Origin: CAXXOK01 sp964497495
GTDB lineage: Bacteria; Bacillota; Clostridia; Christensenellales; Aristaeellaceae
NCBI GenBank assembly: GCA_964497495.1
Contig: CAZCCZ010000005.1
Location: 56,611-120,610 of the forward strand
Reading direction: 5' to 3'
Length of the DNA: 64,000 bases
Positions 26,705 through 35,456 of this stretch are shown here, one piece after another. A program made the position numbers and the translations under genes. Within the stretch, counting starts at the first letter, position 1. Every line of letters starts with the position of its first letter. The notes beneath the pieces were generated by a model. That model was not told where the DNA came from. It worked only from the letters and a program-made list of their open reading frames with translations, and did no database searches.

Positions 26705-26796
26705 ACCGTTGAAGCAAACAAAACGAACATAGTCTTATGAAGCCGCCGTTCATGAAACCTGCGTAGAAGCCGTATGCGGAACAGTAAGGAGGACGT

Positions 26797-27555
26797 ATGC
26801 AGTACGAACGTTTGCAATACATCTTGAACAGCGCCAAGGAGAAGCAGTTCGTTTCCGTGGAGGATATGGCGCAGCAGCTCAAGGTAAGCCTGATGACTAT
26901 CCGCCGCGATATAAACAATCTATGTAATCAGGGACAACTGGAGCGCTGTTATGGCGGCGCGCGGCTGCCGCAGCTGATCGTACCGGAAGTCGAGTATGAT
27001 GAGAAGCTTCACCGAAACCTGAATATCAAGGCCCGCATCGCAAAGAAAGCGCTGGAATTGATCGACGAGGGCGACGCCGTCTATCTGGACAGCGGAACCA
27101 CCATCGCGGAGCTTGCCAAGCTTATCGGCAAAGAGCGTAAAAATGTGGCGGTGGTCACTTGCGACCTGAATATCGCGGCGCTTCTGGCCAAATGCGGAAC
27201 ACCTGTGACGGTGGTGGGCGGCTCCGTGAACGGTATCACCAACAGTGTCAGCGGTCATTCCAGCGACCAGTTTTTGCGTCAGTTCCGATTCTCCAAGGCT
27301 TTTCTGGGCGCTTCCTGCATCGATTATAACTTCGACACCTTCTCGCCCAACGCCGACAAGGCGCACCTGAAGCGCCTGGCGGCGGAGCTTTCCGGGAAGG
27401 CGTACGTGATGGTGGATTCCAGCAAGTTCTACAGTTCCGCGATGATTCTGATCTCCTCTTTGAACCAGTACGCGGGAGTCATCACAGACAAGGAGTTCAG
27501 CAAGACCGAATGGAAAACGCTGTACGATAAGAACATCAACATCATTCCCGTGTGA
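26797..27555 (+). CDS. DeoR/GlpR-family transcriptional regulator
   Basis: A 252-residue repressor-type protein. Residues 1-60 form the HTH (YILNSAKEKQFVSVEDMAQQ, then SLMTIRRDINNL), with the family's MTIRRDI motif. The rest is the phosphosugar-sensing DeoRC domain (VYLDSGTTIAELAKLI; GNSVSG-like segment SVSGHSSDQFL; YVMVDSSKF). The ATG follows AAGGAGG at 26787-26793. It is the first gene of the operon to 37742, so it likely represses the operon until a phosphorylated sugar (acid) accumulates. Confidence 0.92.
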   Translation: MQYERLQYILNSAKEKQFVSVEDMAQQLKVSLMTIRRDINNLCNQGQLERCYGGARLPQLIVPEVEYDEKLHRNLNIKARIAKKALELIDEGDAVYLDSGTTIAELAKLIGKERKNVAVVTCDLNIAALLAKCGTPVTVVGGSVNGITNSVSGHSSDQFLRQFRFSKAFLGASCIDYNFDTFSPNADKAHLKRLAAELSGKAYVMVDSSKFYSSAMILISSLNQYAGVITDKEFSKTEWKTLYDKNINIIPV

Positions 27556-27565
27556 CGAAAGGAAG

Positions 27566-29713
27566 ATGGTGATGATGGAAAAGCACTGGTATCAAAGGCA
27601 GCTGCGCATGGTACAGACCGTGCTGCGGGAAAACGATATCATCGGGTACGACGCGAAAAGCGTGGTGGAGTATCTTCGGGAGATCGACGCCAATTGCATC
27701 ATCGTCAACGCGGGCGGCGTGATCGATTTTTTTGATAACCAAACCGCGCTGGCCCGCCCAAACCGCTTTCAGAACGGGCAGGACATACTGGGCGACCTCG
27801 TCAGGGAAGCACATAGGCAAGATATCCGCGTCATGGTCCGGGTGGACTTCCGGGGCGTGGAAAAAGCAAGGTACGAGCAAAAACCCGAATGGTTCGCGCA
27901 GAATCCGGACGGCAGCCCCCATATCGGTTGGACGTGGATTCACCGCCCCTGCTACAACGGCGTTTACGCGAACGAACACGCTGTGGCGTTCATCCGGGGG
28001 CTCATGTCGCGCTACGACGTGGACGGCGTGTGGGAAAACGCCGTGGGCTTCGGTATCGGCCCCTGCTATTGTAAAACCTGCCGCGACCGGTACCGCAGGG
28101 ATACGGGTAAGGAAATCCCTGTGGACGGCGATTATGCCTCGCCGATCTTCGACGCGTACCGCGCCTGGAAAGCGGCGTGCGCCGACCGACATATTGCGCT
28201 TTTACGTACCGCCGTTAAGAGCTACGGCGAAGACAAAGCCTTTTGCTCCGAGATATTCGGCATGTTCCATTCCGCCAATGCGCTGATGACCGGCATCGAC
28301 CTGTACAATGCCAAAGAACACTTTGATTTTCTGGTAAGCCCCGCCTTCCTGGACGGCGGCGCCAACCCCTCCCGCAAGTATGACGCGCTGACGTACGCGG
28401 CGTCTTCCATACGTTTCTTAAAAGCTATCGCACCCCAAAAGCAGAGCGTTTTGCTTTACGGCAATAACGGCACCAAATGGCGCTACGTGAAGGCGCCCTC
28501 CCTGGAAACCAGGATCTGGCTTTGGGAGGCGGCCTCCGTGGGCGGCGGTTTATGGAACTGCCTGTTCAACGGCCAGCATCCCGGCGCGGCGGTGGACAGG
28601 CGCAACGCCCGTATCGAACAGGAAACCTACCGGTATTTGAAAGAGAACGAGGTATACCTTGCCGACCAGGTCCCCGTGTGCGACGTGGGTATTTTCTATT
28701 CCAAACCCTCCAGGGACATGCTGGGCAGAGACGATGAGGCGGCGGACGAATACGGCGTGTTCATCAAGGGCGTGGAGCGGGTGCTGACGGAAAACCATAT
28801 TCAGTATACCTTCCTTCCGGATCTTGACCTGACGTATGAAAAGCTCGCGAACGTCAAAACGCTGCTCCTGCCCAACAGCGCGTGCATGTCCCGGGAGCAG
28901 GCGGAGTTGATTAAACGGTATGTGGAAAACGGCGGAGGGCTTGTGGCCACCTATAAAAGCTCTCTGTATGACGAAAACGGCCTCAAGCGGGACGATTTCG
29001 GCCTGCGGGACGTATTCGGCGTAAGCTTCACGGGCCTGATAAGGGACACTTCCTCCGATTGTTATCAACTGGTACGCGATCCCGGGCACCCCCTGCTTGA
29101 CAATATGGATGCGGAACAAACGCGGATGCTGATGAACGAAGGCTCCACCCTGCTGTGCACGGTTCCGGAGGGGAGCGGCGCGCATATGGTCTTAAGCTAT
29201 GTGCCCGTGATCTGCAACCAACCGCCGGAGTATGCCTGGATACCGGAGGAGAAAACGGACTATCCCACCGCCGTCGTGAACCGGTATGGCAAGGGGCGGG
29301 TAGTGTATTTCGCCAACCAGCCAGACAGGTTGTGCTGGACGAACGGCCATGAAGATTTCTTCGATACCTACCGCAATGCCGTTCTATTCACTGTAAACGG
29401 CCCCCTTTCCCTTGAAACCAACGCGCCCGCCGGCGTACACGTGTGCCTGATGCGCCGGACGGGAAATGAAAAGCAACGGGTGCTCTCTCTTGTCAACACC
29501 GTTTCCGCCACGCTGCGGCCTGTCCGGGAGCTTACACCGGCGGCGGATATCGATGTCATTCTTCCGGACGCGGAACTGGATTCGTTTACGGTACTCAAGC
29601 AAGACGACGCGATTCAGGTGAAGAACGGGAAGAAAGGAGAAGATGGGAAGTATCTTCAGATAAACCTGGAAAGACTTCATGCCTTTGCCGCGGTTTATCT
29701 GTGTCTACGCTGA
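27566..29713 (+). CDS. Large glycosidase-like protein with TIM barrel and beta-galactosidase trimerisation-type domain (GHL6-like)
   Basis: A 715-residue protein. The open frame starts at 27566, but AAAGGA fits better with the ATGs at 27572 or 27575. N-terminal region (about 1-340): TIM-barrel pattern with IIVNAGGVIDFF, IRVMVRVDFRG, VDGVWENAVGFG and a CYCKTC metal-like cysteine pair, as in hypothetical glycosyl hydrolase 6 (PF14871). Middle region (about 370-620): VGIFYSKPSRDM and LLLPNSACMSREQAELIKRY, then VENGGGLVATYKSSLYDENG, the GH42-style trimerisation/amidotransferase-like fold. No signal peptide. It probably hydrolyses an imported glycoside or uronide as the first step of the operon. 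Activity unproven for the family. Confidence 0.75.
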   Translation: MVMMEKHWYQRQLRMVQTVLRENDIIGYDAKSVVEYLREIDANCIIVNAGGVIDFFDNQTALARPNRFQNGQDILGDLVREAHRQDIRVMVRVDFRGVEKARYEQKPEWFAQNPDGSPHIGWTWIHRPCYNGVYANEHAVAFIRGLMSRYDVDGVWENAVGFGIGPCYCKTCRDRYRRDTGKEIPVDGDYASPIFDAYRAWKAACADRHIALLRTAVKSYGEDKAFCSEIFGMFHSANALMTGIDLYNAKEHFDFLVSPAFLDGGANPSRKYDALTYAASSIRFLKAIAPQKQSVLLYGNNGTKWRYVKAPSLETRIWLWEAASVGGGLWNCLFNGQHPGAAVDRRNARIEQETYRYLKENEVYLADQVPVCDVGIFYSKPSRDMLGRDDEAADEYGVFIKGVERVLTENHIQYTFLPDLDLTYEKLANVKTLLLPNSACMSREQAELIKRYVENGGGLVATYKSSLYDENGLKRDDFGLRDVFGVSFTGLIRDTSSDCYQLVRDPGHPLLDNMDAEQTRMLMNEGSTLLCTVPEGSGAHMVLSYVPVICNQPPEYAWIPEEKTDYPTAVVNRYGKGRVVYFANQPDRLCWTNGHEDFFDTYRNAVLFTVNGPLSLETNAPAGVHVCLMRRTGNEKQRVLSLVNTVSATLRPVRELTPAADIDVILPDAELDSFTVLKQDDAIQVKNGKKGEDGKYLQINLERLHAFAAVYLCLR

Positions 29714-29758
29714 CCTGACGCGTCCGGATGCTTTAATGATGAAAACGGAGGGAATCAC

Positions 29759-31045
29759 ATGAAAAAACTGTTGGGATTACTCGTTGTGCTTTGCATGCTC
29801 ATGTCAATGGTGCTGGGCGCTTCCAGTGCTTTGGCGGAGGATAAGGTGACCATACGATTTGCCACGCAGACGCTGAATGCCAAGGGTTCCGTGATCGCGG
29901 ACATCCTTGCCCAGTTCTCGGCTGATTTCCCCAACGTGACGATTGAGCTGGAGGAGAGCCCCGGCAACGATCTGATCACCAAGATCAACACCGACATTAT
30001 GGGCGATAACACGCCGGACGTGTTTACTTTCTGGCGCCCCGAGGCCAAGTGGAGCGTCGATAAGTACATCGCCAAAGGCGCTTTGGCGGATCTGACGGAT
30101 CTTGTGAATACCGATCCCTTCTTTACGGGGCTTTTCCCGGATTACGCATGGCGCACCGCCACGGTGGACGGCAAGATCTACTGCATTCCCCGCCTGAACT
30201 TCTATGTGGAGTTCCTGGTGAATAAAAAGGTCTTTGATCAGTACAGCATCCCGCTGCCGACGGACTGGGCGTCGCTGGTGAATGCCTGCGAACAGTTGCA
30301 GGCGAACGGGATCATCCCCTGGTGCGTGGATACCAAAGAAGGGCTTGACGATTCCTCCCGCCTGTTCAACGCCATCATCAACCGCACGGTGGGCAACGAG
30401 GTCGGCCTGAATCTGCTGCGCGGCAACGCGTCCTTCCAGCAGCCCGATGTGATCAAAGCGTTGGGGTATTTCGCTCAGGTGGCCCCCCACTACATGCCCG
30501 AGGATGCCAGCGTTCTGGACTTTAGCCAGGTTATCACCAAATACATGAATACGGGCGCCGCCGGTATGCTGCTGGCTAACGCCAGCCAGGTGGATACCAA
30601 CCTGACGCCTGAAATCATGGAAGATCTGGTGGCCCTGGCTTTCCCGCTCACGCCGGAAACCGTGCTTGAGAAACCTTCCGCCGAGCAGGATCTGACGAAC
30701 CTGGTGTACATCAGCGCCGCGGCATATAACGACTCCGCCAAGAAAGAGTATGTGGTGGAATTGATGAAGCGGCTGGTGAGCAGGGACGCTGCAAAGCGTT
30801 ACGTGGAAGAAGAACGCGCCATGGTGCCGCATCTGGGTCTTGAGATTGACCAGAGCAAGGTCAGCGATATGCAGCGCAGCGCGGCCGCGGTTGCGCAGGC
30901 GTCGCCCGCTGATAAATGGCTTCTCTCCTATGCCAAGCCGGGCCCCGTGGATAACTTCCGTATTCTGATCAACGAATTCTGGAACGGCGTCTACACGCCC
31001 GAAGAGTTTGCCAAGGCTCTGGACGATGCTTTGTATCAGCAGTAA
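29759..31045 (+). CDS. Sugar ABC transporter solute-binding protein, family 1
   Basis: A 428-residue binding protein; the ATG follows GGAGGGAATCAC. Signal peptide residues 1-26 (LLGLLVVLCMLMSMVLGASS, cut after ALA before EDK), with a cysteine not in a lipobox context. The mature part has the family 1 look: VTIRFATQTLNAKGSV, FTFWRPEAKWSVDKYIAKGA, LADLTDL, YCIPRLNFYVEFLVNKKVFD. It is followed by a 15-bp hairpin and then its two permeases. It should bind the sugar imported for this operon. Confidence 0.92.
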   Translation: MKKLLGLLVVLCMLMSMVLGASSALAEDKVTIRFATQTLNAKGSVIADILAQFSADFPNVTIELEESPGNDLITKINTDIMGDNTPDVFTFWRPEAKWSVDKYIAKGALADLTDLVNTDPFFTGLFPDYAWRTATVDGKIYCIPRLNFYVEFLVNKKVFDQYSIPLPTDWASLVNACEQLQANGIIPWCVDTKEGLDDSSRLFNAIINRTVGNEVGLNLLRGNASFQQPDVIKALGYFAQVAPHYMPEDASVLDFSQVITKYMNTGAAGMLLANASQVDTNLTPEIMEDLVALAFPLTPETVLEKPSAEQDLTNLVYISAAAYNDSAKKEYVVELMKRLVSRDAAKRYVEEERAMVPHLGLEIDQSKVSDMQRSAAAVAQASPADKWLLSYAKPGPVDNFRILINEFWNGVYTPEEFAKALDDALYQQ

Positions 31046-31057
31046 CGGTTACGCGCG

Positions 31058-31094
31058 CCTCCCCTTCCCCGCTGCTACTGCGGGGAAGGGGAGG
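31058..31094. terminator. 15-bp perfect hairpin between binding protein and permease genes
   Basis: CCTCCCCTTCCCCGC (31058-31072) pairs exactly with GCGGGGAAGGGGAGG (31080-31094) around a 7-nt loop. No U-run follows. Placed right after the binding-protein stop, it likely stabilises that message or halts part of transcription. Confidence 0.75.
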
Positions 31095-31151
31095 AACGGC
31101 TCGCCGCGGAAACGTACGGCGCAGGTTAAAGTGCAAGGAGATGCGTAACGC

Positions 31152-32030
31152 GTGGGAACGCTGAGATTCAACAAATCGGTATGGCTGTTTCTGCTTCCGG
31201 CCTTTATATTGTATATCTTCTTTTTTATCTATCCTTTCATGCAGACGGCCTACTTCAGCTTCACGAACTGGGATGGGTTCAACAACGCGGCGATCATCGG
31301 CGGGTCAAACTACCTGAAGATCGTCCGGGACCGCGTTTTCAAAGACGCCATCGGCCGGGTGTTCATTTGGGCGTTGCTTGCCGTTATCATCAAAGTAGGC
31401 ATGGCGCTGGTGATCGCGTTTGTACTGCGCAAGGCCATGCGGGGAGTCCGCTTCTTCCGCACGGTGGTGTTCCTGCCGTACGTCATTTCTTCTTCGGCCA
31501 TGTGCCTGATGTTTACCATCATGTATGATAAGCAGATCGGGTTGATAAATATACTTCTCCGCGCCGTCGGTCTTGGCGCGGCCGCCCGCTATTGGCTGGC
31601 GGATACCGGCACTGTTTTTTACGCGGTAATCGCGATTCCCATCTATCAGGCGATCGGCTATTTTTTCGTGATTCTGTACGGAGCCATGCAGGATATCTCC
31701 GAGGATTTGTACGAAGCCGGCAGAATTGACGGCACGAACCCGCTTACGGAGTTTCTGCACATTACCTTACCCTGCGTTTGGCCTACGCTGGTGGTCTGCA
31801 TCGTATTAGCCATCAACGGGGCATTCCAGAATTTCGATTACGTTTTCATCATGACGGGCGGCGGGCCGGGGCACGCCAGTGAGGTTCCGGCCACGTATAT
31901 GTATAAATCCATTTTTGTCAACGGCCAGTATGGATACGGGAGTGCGGCGGCATTGATCATTTTCGTCACGACGTTGGCCGTAACCACTGTGATCCGCAAG
32001 GCGTTGAATACGCGCTTTACCACCGAGTAA
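31152..32030 (+). CDS. Sugar ABC transporter permease (MalF/UgpA-like)
   Basis: A 292-residue permease with about six membrane segments, from the GTG at 31152 preceded by AAGGAG at 31135-31140. The first helix is FLLPAFILYIFFFIYPFMQT. The EAA loop is LYEAGRIDGTNPLTEFLHIT, then LPCVWPTL. It pairs with the next gene; no ATPase gene is present, so a shared CUT1 ATPase elsewhere is expected. Confidence 0.93.
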   Translation: MGTLRFNKSVWLFLLPAFILYIFFFIYPFMQTAYFSFTNWDGFNNAAIIGGSNYLKIVRDRVFKDAIGRVFIWALLAVIIKVGMALVIAFVLRKAMRGVRFFRTVVFLPYVISSSAMCLMFTIMYDKQIGLINILLRAVGLGAAARYWLADTGTVFYAVIAIPIYQAIGYFFVILYGAMQDISEDLYEAGRIDGTNPLTEFLHITLPCVWPTLVVCIVLAINGAFQNFDYVFIMTGGGPGHASEVPATYMYKSIFVNGQYGYGSAAALIIFVTTLAVTTVIRKALNTRFTTE

Positions 32031-32045
32031 GAGAGGAATGGTTCA

Positions 32046-32879
32046 ATGCGCACACTGGAACACTCGCTGGGTAAAGCGGCCAAGGTAGTTTTCCTGCTGC
32101 TGATCGTGTTTTGTTCGCTGTTCCCAATCTATTGGACGCTGGTCAATTCCTTCCGTACCAATACACAGATTATGAGCCGGTTCTGCATCTTTCCTGAGCA
32201 GGTTCATTTTGAAAATTACAGGGATATCTTCGCCCTCAAAACACTGCCCAATTCCTTCCTGAATTCCTGCTTCATCACCGGCAGTACCATGCTGTTTTCG
32301 GGCGCGCTTACGCTGATGGTTTCCTTTGCCCTGTCCAGCTACCGGTTCAAGCTGGCCGGCGTGTTGTTTTCCGTGTTTCTGGCGGGCATTTTCATCCCGG
32401 GCACAACCACCATGGGTATGATCTATATGCTGCTGCAGAAGCTGAAGCTTCTGGGCAGTCAGGCGGGCATCATTCTGCTCTATACGGCGGGGCGGCTTCC
32501 GATTTCCGTTTTCCTGATGGTGGCTTTCATGCGGGCTATCCCCGGCGAGGTGAAGGAGGCGGCCATCATCGACGGCTGCGATCCGTGGCGGCTTTTCGTG
32601 CGCATCGTTGTGCCGCTTTCGCAAAACGGGTTGCTGGTGGTGATGATACTTACCTTCATTAATATCTGGAACGAATATATCTGGGCCATGATCCTCCTAC
32701 CCTCCGCCAGCAGGCGTACGCTGACGGTCGCGCTGGCTTTCTTCAAGGGAGAGTTCACGACGGATTACGGCCTTTTGTCGGCGGGCGTTATCGTCGGCCT
32801 GCTTCCCATCATGACCGTCTATCTGCTGCTGCACGATAAGATCATCAACGGGCTGACGGCGGCCTCCATTAAGGGATAG
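32046..32879 (+). CDS. Sugar ABC transporter permease (MalG/UgpE-like)
   Basis: A 277-residue permease starting 16 nt after its partner. Segments: VFLLLIVFCSLFPIYWTLVN, then about five more helices. The EAA loop is VKEAAIIDGCDPWRLFVRIV, then VPLS. The C-terminal end GLTAASIKG is the usual CUT1 ending. Forms the membrane channel with the preceding permease. Confidence 0.93.
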   Translation: MRTLEHSLGKAAKVVFLLLIVFCSLFPIYWTLVNSFRTNTQIMSRFCIFPEQVHFENYRDIFALKTLPNSFLNSCFITGSTMLFSGALTLMVSFALSSYRFKLAGVLFSVFLAGIFIPGTTTMGMIYMLLQKLKLLGSQAGIILLYTAGRLPISVFLMVAFMRAIPGEVKEAAIIDGCDPWRLFVRIVVPLSQNGLLVVMILTFINIWNEYIWAMILLPSASRRTLTVALAFFKGEFTTDYGLLSAGVIVGLLPIMTVYLLLHDKIINGLTAASIKG

Positions 32880-32892
32880 AAAGGAAAAGATT

Positions 32893-33753
32893 ATGGAATA
32901 TACGGTGTTCGGAGCCACGGGCAGAAAAGTCAGCCGCATCGGGTTTGGCGGCGCTGTAGCCGGACTTCGCAATTATCTGCATGAATACGACCCTCAAAAC
33001 GAAGAAAGCGTCCGGGATGTGGTGGAGGCAATCCACAGGGCGTTGGAGCTGGGCATCAATTATTTTGATACCGCCCCCGGCTATGGCGACGGAGCCAGCG
33101 AAAAGATGTTCGGCCTGGCGCTGGAAGGCGTGCCGGCCGAAGAGATCTTTCTGGCTACCAAGGCCGGCATCGGCGATTATGACACGCTGCTGCGTTCCGT
33201 GGAGCGCAGCCTTACAAACCTGCGCCGGGATCATATCGACCTGCTGCAGATACACGGGGACACCATCACGCCTGAAAAAGAGGCTGTGATCACGGCGCCC
33301 CACGGTATGCTGGCCGCGATGGAGGAGGTTAAGCGACAGGGGCTCGTGAAGTATATCGGCTTTACTACGGAGGACAACAACGAGGCGGTATACCATTTGA
33401 TCCACGGCGGACGCTTTGACGGTATCCAGATGTGCTACAATTTCCTGTTCCAGCATCCGTATGAACCCAGCCGCCCCTTTGGGACGCTGTATGAGGCGGA
33501 AAAGGCCCGTATGGGTATTGCCACCATGCGTGCGCCGACTTCCGGCACGTTCCAGCGCTGGATTCAGACGGTGAACCCCGCTAATACCTTCGACTATACA
33601 ACCGCGCTGATTCAGTTCGTGCTTTCCAATCCCCTGGTGGACGTGGCGCTCATCGGTATGCGTACGGCGCGGCGGGTGGAACAGAACGTGCGTATCGTCA
33701 ACGATCTGTCCGGCCGTATCGATATTTCGAAGGTGCACACCAGATACGTATAA
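32893..33753 (+). CDS. Aldo/keto reductase
   Basis: A 286-residue NAD(P)-dependent oxidoreductase of the AKR TIM-barrel superfamily. The catalytic set is visible: Asp and Tyr in NYFDTAPGYGDGASE, Lys in LATKAGI, His in LLQIHGDT. The ATG follows AAAGGAAAAGATT. Next to a Gfo/Idh oxidoreductase and a sugar-acid kinase, it most likely oxidises a sugar to an aldonolactone or reduces a keto-sugar; substrate inferred. Immediately followed by the Gfo/Idh gene. Confidence 0.9.
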   Translation: MEYTVFGATGRKVSRIGFGGAVAGLRNYLHEYDPQNEESVRDVVEAIHRALELGINYFDTAPGYGDGASEKMFGLALEGVPAEEIFLATKAGIGDYDTLLRSVERSLTNLRRDHIDLLQIHGDTITPEKEAVITAPHGMLAAMEEVKRQGLVKYIGFTTEDNNEAVYHLIHGGRFDGIQMCYNFLFQHPYEPSRPFGTLYEAEKARMGIATMRAPTSGTFQRWIQTVNPANTFDYTTALIQFVLSNPLVDVALIGMRTARRVEQNVRIVNDLSGRIDISKVHTRYV

Positions 33754-33771
33754 ATGGGGGAAGTGGGTCGC

Positions 33772-34782
33772 ATGGGCATTGCTTTGGCGCTTGTGGGGCT
33801 GGGCGACCACATGTACGGCCGTCTCTATCCGCTGCTGTCGTTTATGGACATTGATCTGGTGGCCGTCTGCGACCGGGACGCAGCCCGGCTTGCCCGTTTT
33901 ACCGGCCGGTACGCGGCGCGGCGGCAGTATACAGATTTAGAAACGATGCTGGACGAGGCAAAGCCGGCCGCGGTGATTTGCGCCGGGCCGGCCGGGCTGC
34001 ACTACGCGGTGGCCAGGGCGTGCATGCTGCGTGGCATCAGCCCTTTCGTTGAGAAAACGCCCTGCGAAACGGCTGCCCAGGCGATGGAACTTTGTGAGTT
34101 GGAGCAGAAAACGGGATGCTTTACGATGACGGGATTCAACCGGCGCTTTGCCACCGCCTATCGGATGGCCGGAGAAATCGTGCGTTCCCCGGACTTCGGG
34201 ACGCCCCTTCTATATATGGCCAAATACAACGCGGCGCCCTATGAAAGCCAAGAATACTTTTTCTTCAACCACGTCATACACCATCTGGATATCGCCCGTT
34301 TCTTCATGGGCGACATCATATCCATATCCGCCGACAAGCGCGTGCTCAACGACAGGGAAGTCTGCTGTCATATCCGTTTTTCTACGGCCACGGGTGCCAT
34401 GGGCTTTCTCCAAAGCGCGTCCGTGGGCTGCGAGGCTTATCCCATGGAACGTGTGGAGATCACGGGGCGCGCGGGGAACGTGATCGTTGACAATGTAAAG
34501 AGGGTAGAATACAATCGCAACACAGATGCCAGGCAGGGCCTGGATCCCGCGCCCCTCGGCCGGGAGACGGATTGCCTGCGGTGGAACATAAATCACGGCC
34601 ATTCTTCCCTGTACGGACATTACGGCTTTGAGCGGGAGCTGGGAATATACCTTACCTGCGTCGCGGAAGGGAAGCGTCCGCCGCTTACGTTTGCGGATAC
34701 GGCGCAAACGATGCTGTTATACGAAAAGCTTATGCAAAACACCGTGGAAGTGAAGGTGGAAGCATGCAGTTCCCCAGGCTGA
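33772..34782 (+). CDS. Gfo/Idh/MocA-family oxidoreductase
   Basis: A 336-residue dehydrogenase from the ATG at 33772; an alternative ATG at 33754 touches the preceding stop but has no ribosome site. N-terminal Rossmann fold (LALVGLGDHMYGRL; LVAVCDRD). The usual EKP motif that places the catalytic lysine reads FVEKTPCET here, with threonine for proline. C-terminal domain has HVIHHLDIARFFMGD, a conserved His-Asp element. Oxidises or reduces a sugar with NAD(P). The following MBL-fold gene overlaps its end by 19 bases, so translation is coupled. Confidence 0.88.
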   Translation: MGIALALVGLGDHMYGRLYPLLSFMDIDLVAVCDRDAARLARFTGRYAARRQYTDLETMLDEAKPAAVICAGPAGLHYAVARACMLRGISPFVEKTPCETAAQAMELCELEQKTGCFTMTGFNRRFATAYRMAGEIVRSPDFGTPLLYMAKYNAAPYESQEYFFFNHVIHHLDIARFFMGDIISISADKRVLNDREVCCHIRFSTATGAMGFLQSASVGCEAYPMERVEITGRAGNVIVDNVKRVEYNRNTDARQGLDPAPLGRETDCLRWNINHGHSSLYGHYGFERELGIYLTCVAEGKRPPLTFADTAQTMLLYEKLMQNTVEVKVEACSSPG

Positions 34783-35456
34783 ACGGGCGGATTACCCGGT
34801 GCGACATCCTTGTCATCGGACACCTGAAATGGAACGCTTATTTCGGAGAAAGCGCGCAATCGCCGCCCCGGGGGGATCCGTCCACCTGCACCTCCACCAT
34901 GATCAGGGGGCGGCAGGCGGACGGAAGGGAGTACGTGCTCGTGGTCGACCCTACACTGCGTCGGAGCCCGGAGGATTTTTATTTCGACATCAATCGGCGC
35001 ACGGGGCTCTCCCCCGAAGAGGTGACGCACTGTTTTGTAACGCACGAACACTTTGACCATCAGGCGGGGTTGAACTACTTTCCCCGGGCCGTCTGGCTGG
35101 CAGCGGAACCCGTGGCCAATAAACTGTTGGATTCCCCGTACGTCGACGGCGGGCGGGTACGCGTTGCAGCGGGCGAATTCCTGCCGGGGGTGGCGGTACT
35201 GCCATTGCCCGGCCACACGCCGGGCCTTACCGGCGTAGCTTTTGAGGAAGGCGGCCTCAAGTGGGTGGCGGCGGGCGACGGCGTGATGACGCGCGACCAC
35301 TTTACGTTTGAAACGTCCGCCTTTGAACAGGACAGCGCCATGGCCGCACAGACCATCAGGGAACTTAAGAACCTTGCCGATATAATCATTCCGGGGCATG
35401 ACAACCTGATTGTGAACACGTGCAGGCAGTCTCAGGGAGGCGTGTTATGGGCTTGA
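34764..35456 (+). CDS. Metallo-beta-lactamase-fold hydrolase
   Basis: A 230-residue protein overlapping the previous gene. The metal signature is VTHEHFDHQAG (about 92-102), with further ligands in LPLPGHTPG, GDGVMTRDH and the last histidine in IIPGHDNL. The N-terminal beta-strand section is shortened. In this operon a lactonase role, opening an aldonolactone formed by one of the dehydrogenases before phosphorylation, is attractive but inferred. It overlaps the kinase gene by 10 bases. Confidence 0.82.
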   Translation: MQFPRLNGRITRCDILVIGHLKWNAYFGESAQSPPRGDPSTCTSTMIRGRQADGREYVLVVDPTLRRSPEDFYFDINRRTGLSPEEVTHCFVTHEHFDHQAGLNYFPRAVWLAAEPVANKLLDSPYVDGGRVRVAAGEFLPGVAVLPLPGHTPGLTGVAFEEGGLKWVAAGDGVMTRDHFTFETSAFEQDSAMAAQTIRELKNLADIIIPGHDNLIVNTCRQSQGGVLWA

